Source: Levilactobacillus zymae DSM 19395
Lineage (GTDB): Bacteria; Bacillota; Bacilli; Lactobacillales; Lactobacillaceae
Length of the DNA stretch: 40,671 nucleotides
Direction: 5' to 3'
NCBI RefSeq assembly: GCF_001434115.1
Contig: NZ_AZDW01000025.1
Coordinates: 1 to 40,671, forward strand
The translations under genes and the position numbers were made by a program. The notes beneath the pieces are model-generated. The model was not told the DNA's origin. It ran no database searches and saw nothing but the letters and a program-made list of their open reading frames with translations. This document shows positions 40,614 to 40,671 of the stretch, piece after piece. Position 1 is the first letter of the stretch. The number at the start of each line of letters is the position of its first letter.

Positions 40614-40642
40614 AGGAGTTTGGGACATAAGTCCCTAAATTC
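40614..40642. repeat. Small hairpin of a common lactobacillus intergenic repeat type
   Basis: GGAGTTTGGGAC-ATAA-GTCCCTAAATTCC forms an imperfect stem with a GGGAC/GTCCC core. It resembles the TGGGACA...GTCCCA hairpins common between lactobacillus genes. The window ends soon after. Confidence 0.4.
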
Positions 40643-40671
40643 CAGTAGTTAAAAATTGGTCCTAGAAATCG

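Overview
The window is a chromosomal segment of a low-GC-phylum (Bacillota) lactic acid bacterium of the family Lactobacillaceae, probably Levilactobacillus or a close genus. The evidence is a WxL surface-protein cluster with DUF916/DUF3324 and lectin-like partners, a C69 dipeptidase, a Met T-box, a fused OpuC-type osmoprotectant permease/binding protein and a second LepA. Most genes look GC-rich (estimated mid-50s %, not computed), have strong AGGAGG-like ribosome sites, and several start with TTG or GTG. The genus assignment is inference.

Layout. 1-1.65 kb: a secreted C39-like peptidase and a nicotinamidase, both on minus. 1.7-3.7 kb: a PadR / DUF1700 / DUF4097 envelope-sensing operon. 4.1-6.7 kb: a tRNA-dihydrouridine synthase, then a flavodoxin-GNAT pair. 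7.2-9.3 kb: an amino acid permease with a long leader and an unknown basic protein. 9.5-15.5 kb: a cell-surface cluster of a small WxL protein, a membrane-anchored DUF916/DUF3324 partner and two large lectin-WxL proteins. 15.6-19.7 kb: an M20 peptidase/deacylase (minus) and the two-gene osmoprotectant ABC transporter. 19.7-22.1 kb: a Met T-box leader with a MetE-core methyltransferase, then a glycerophosphodiesterase. 22.5-24.3 kb: GtrA-like protein, FMN reductase and a divergent MarR regulator. 24.3-26.9 kb: a TetR regulator with a duplicated operator, followed by a LepA paralogue. 27-28.4 kb: a secreted beta-helix-like protein. 28.9-32.5 kb: an aldo/keto reductase, then an AT-rich two-gene block (enoate-reductase-like flavoenzyme and a divergent TetR) that looks acquired. 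32.5-38.0 kb: MFS exporter, P-type cation ATPase, HAD phosphatase. 38.0-40.6 kb: a small protein with no canonical start codon, two small paralogous membrane proteins and a C69 dipeptidase.

The most unusual content is between the genes. Five copies of a structured element of about 142-168 bp lie in four intergenic gaps. They form two subfamilies with one shared architecture: a closing outer stem enclosing two hairpins. Stems differ between copies by paired, compensatory changes, and G-U pairs recur on one strand, which points to selection on an RNA fold. One copy sits inside a segment flanked by a 20-bp direct repeat that includes the gtrA stop codon. A similar 12-bp duplication of a gene's 3' end flanks a second structured segment after the GNAT gene.

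Other points of note are a MarR gene that appears to be transcribed without a leader, a reading frame that can only begin at AUC, and clear operator palindromes for two TetR regulators. All functional calls are from reading the sequence and family knowledge; no search was run.
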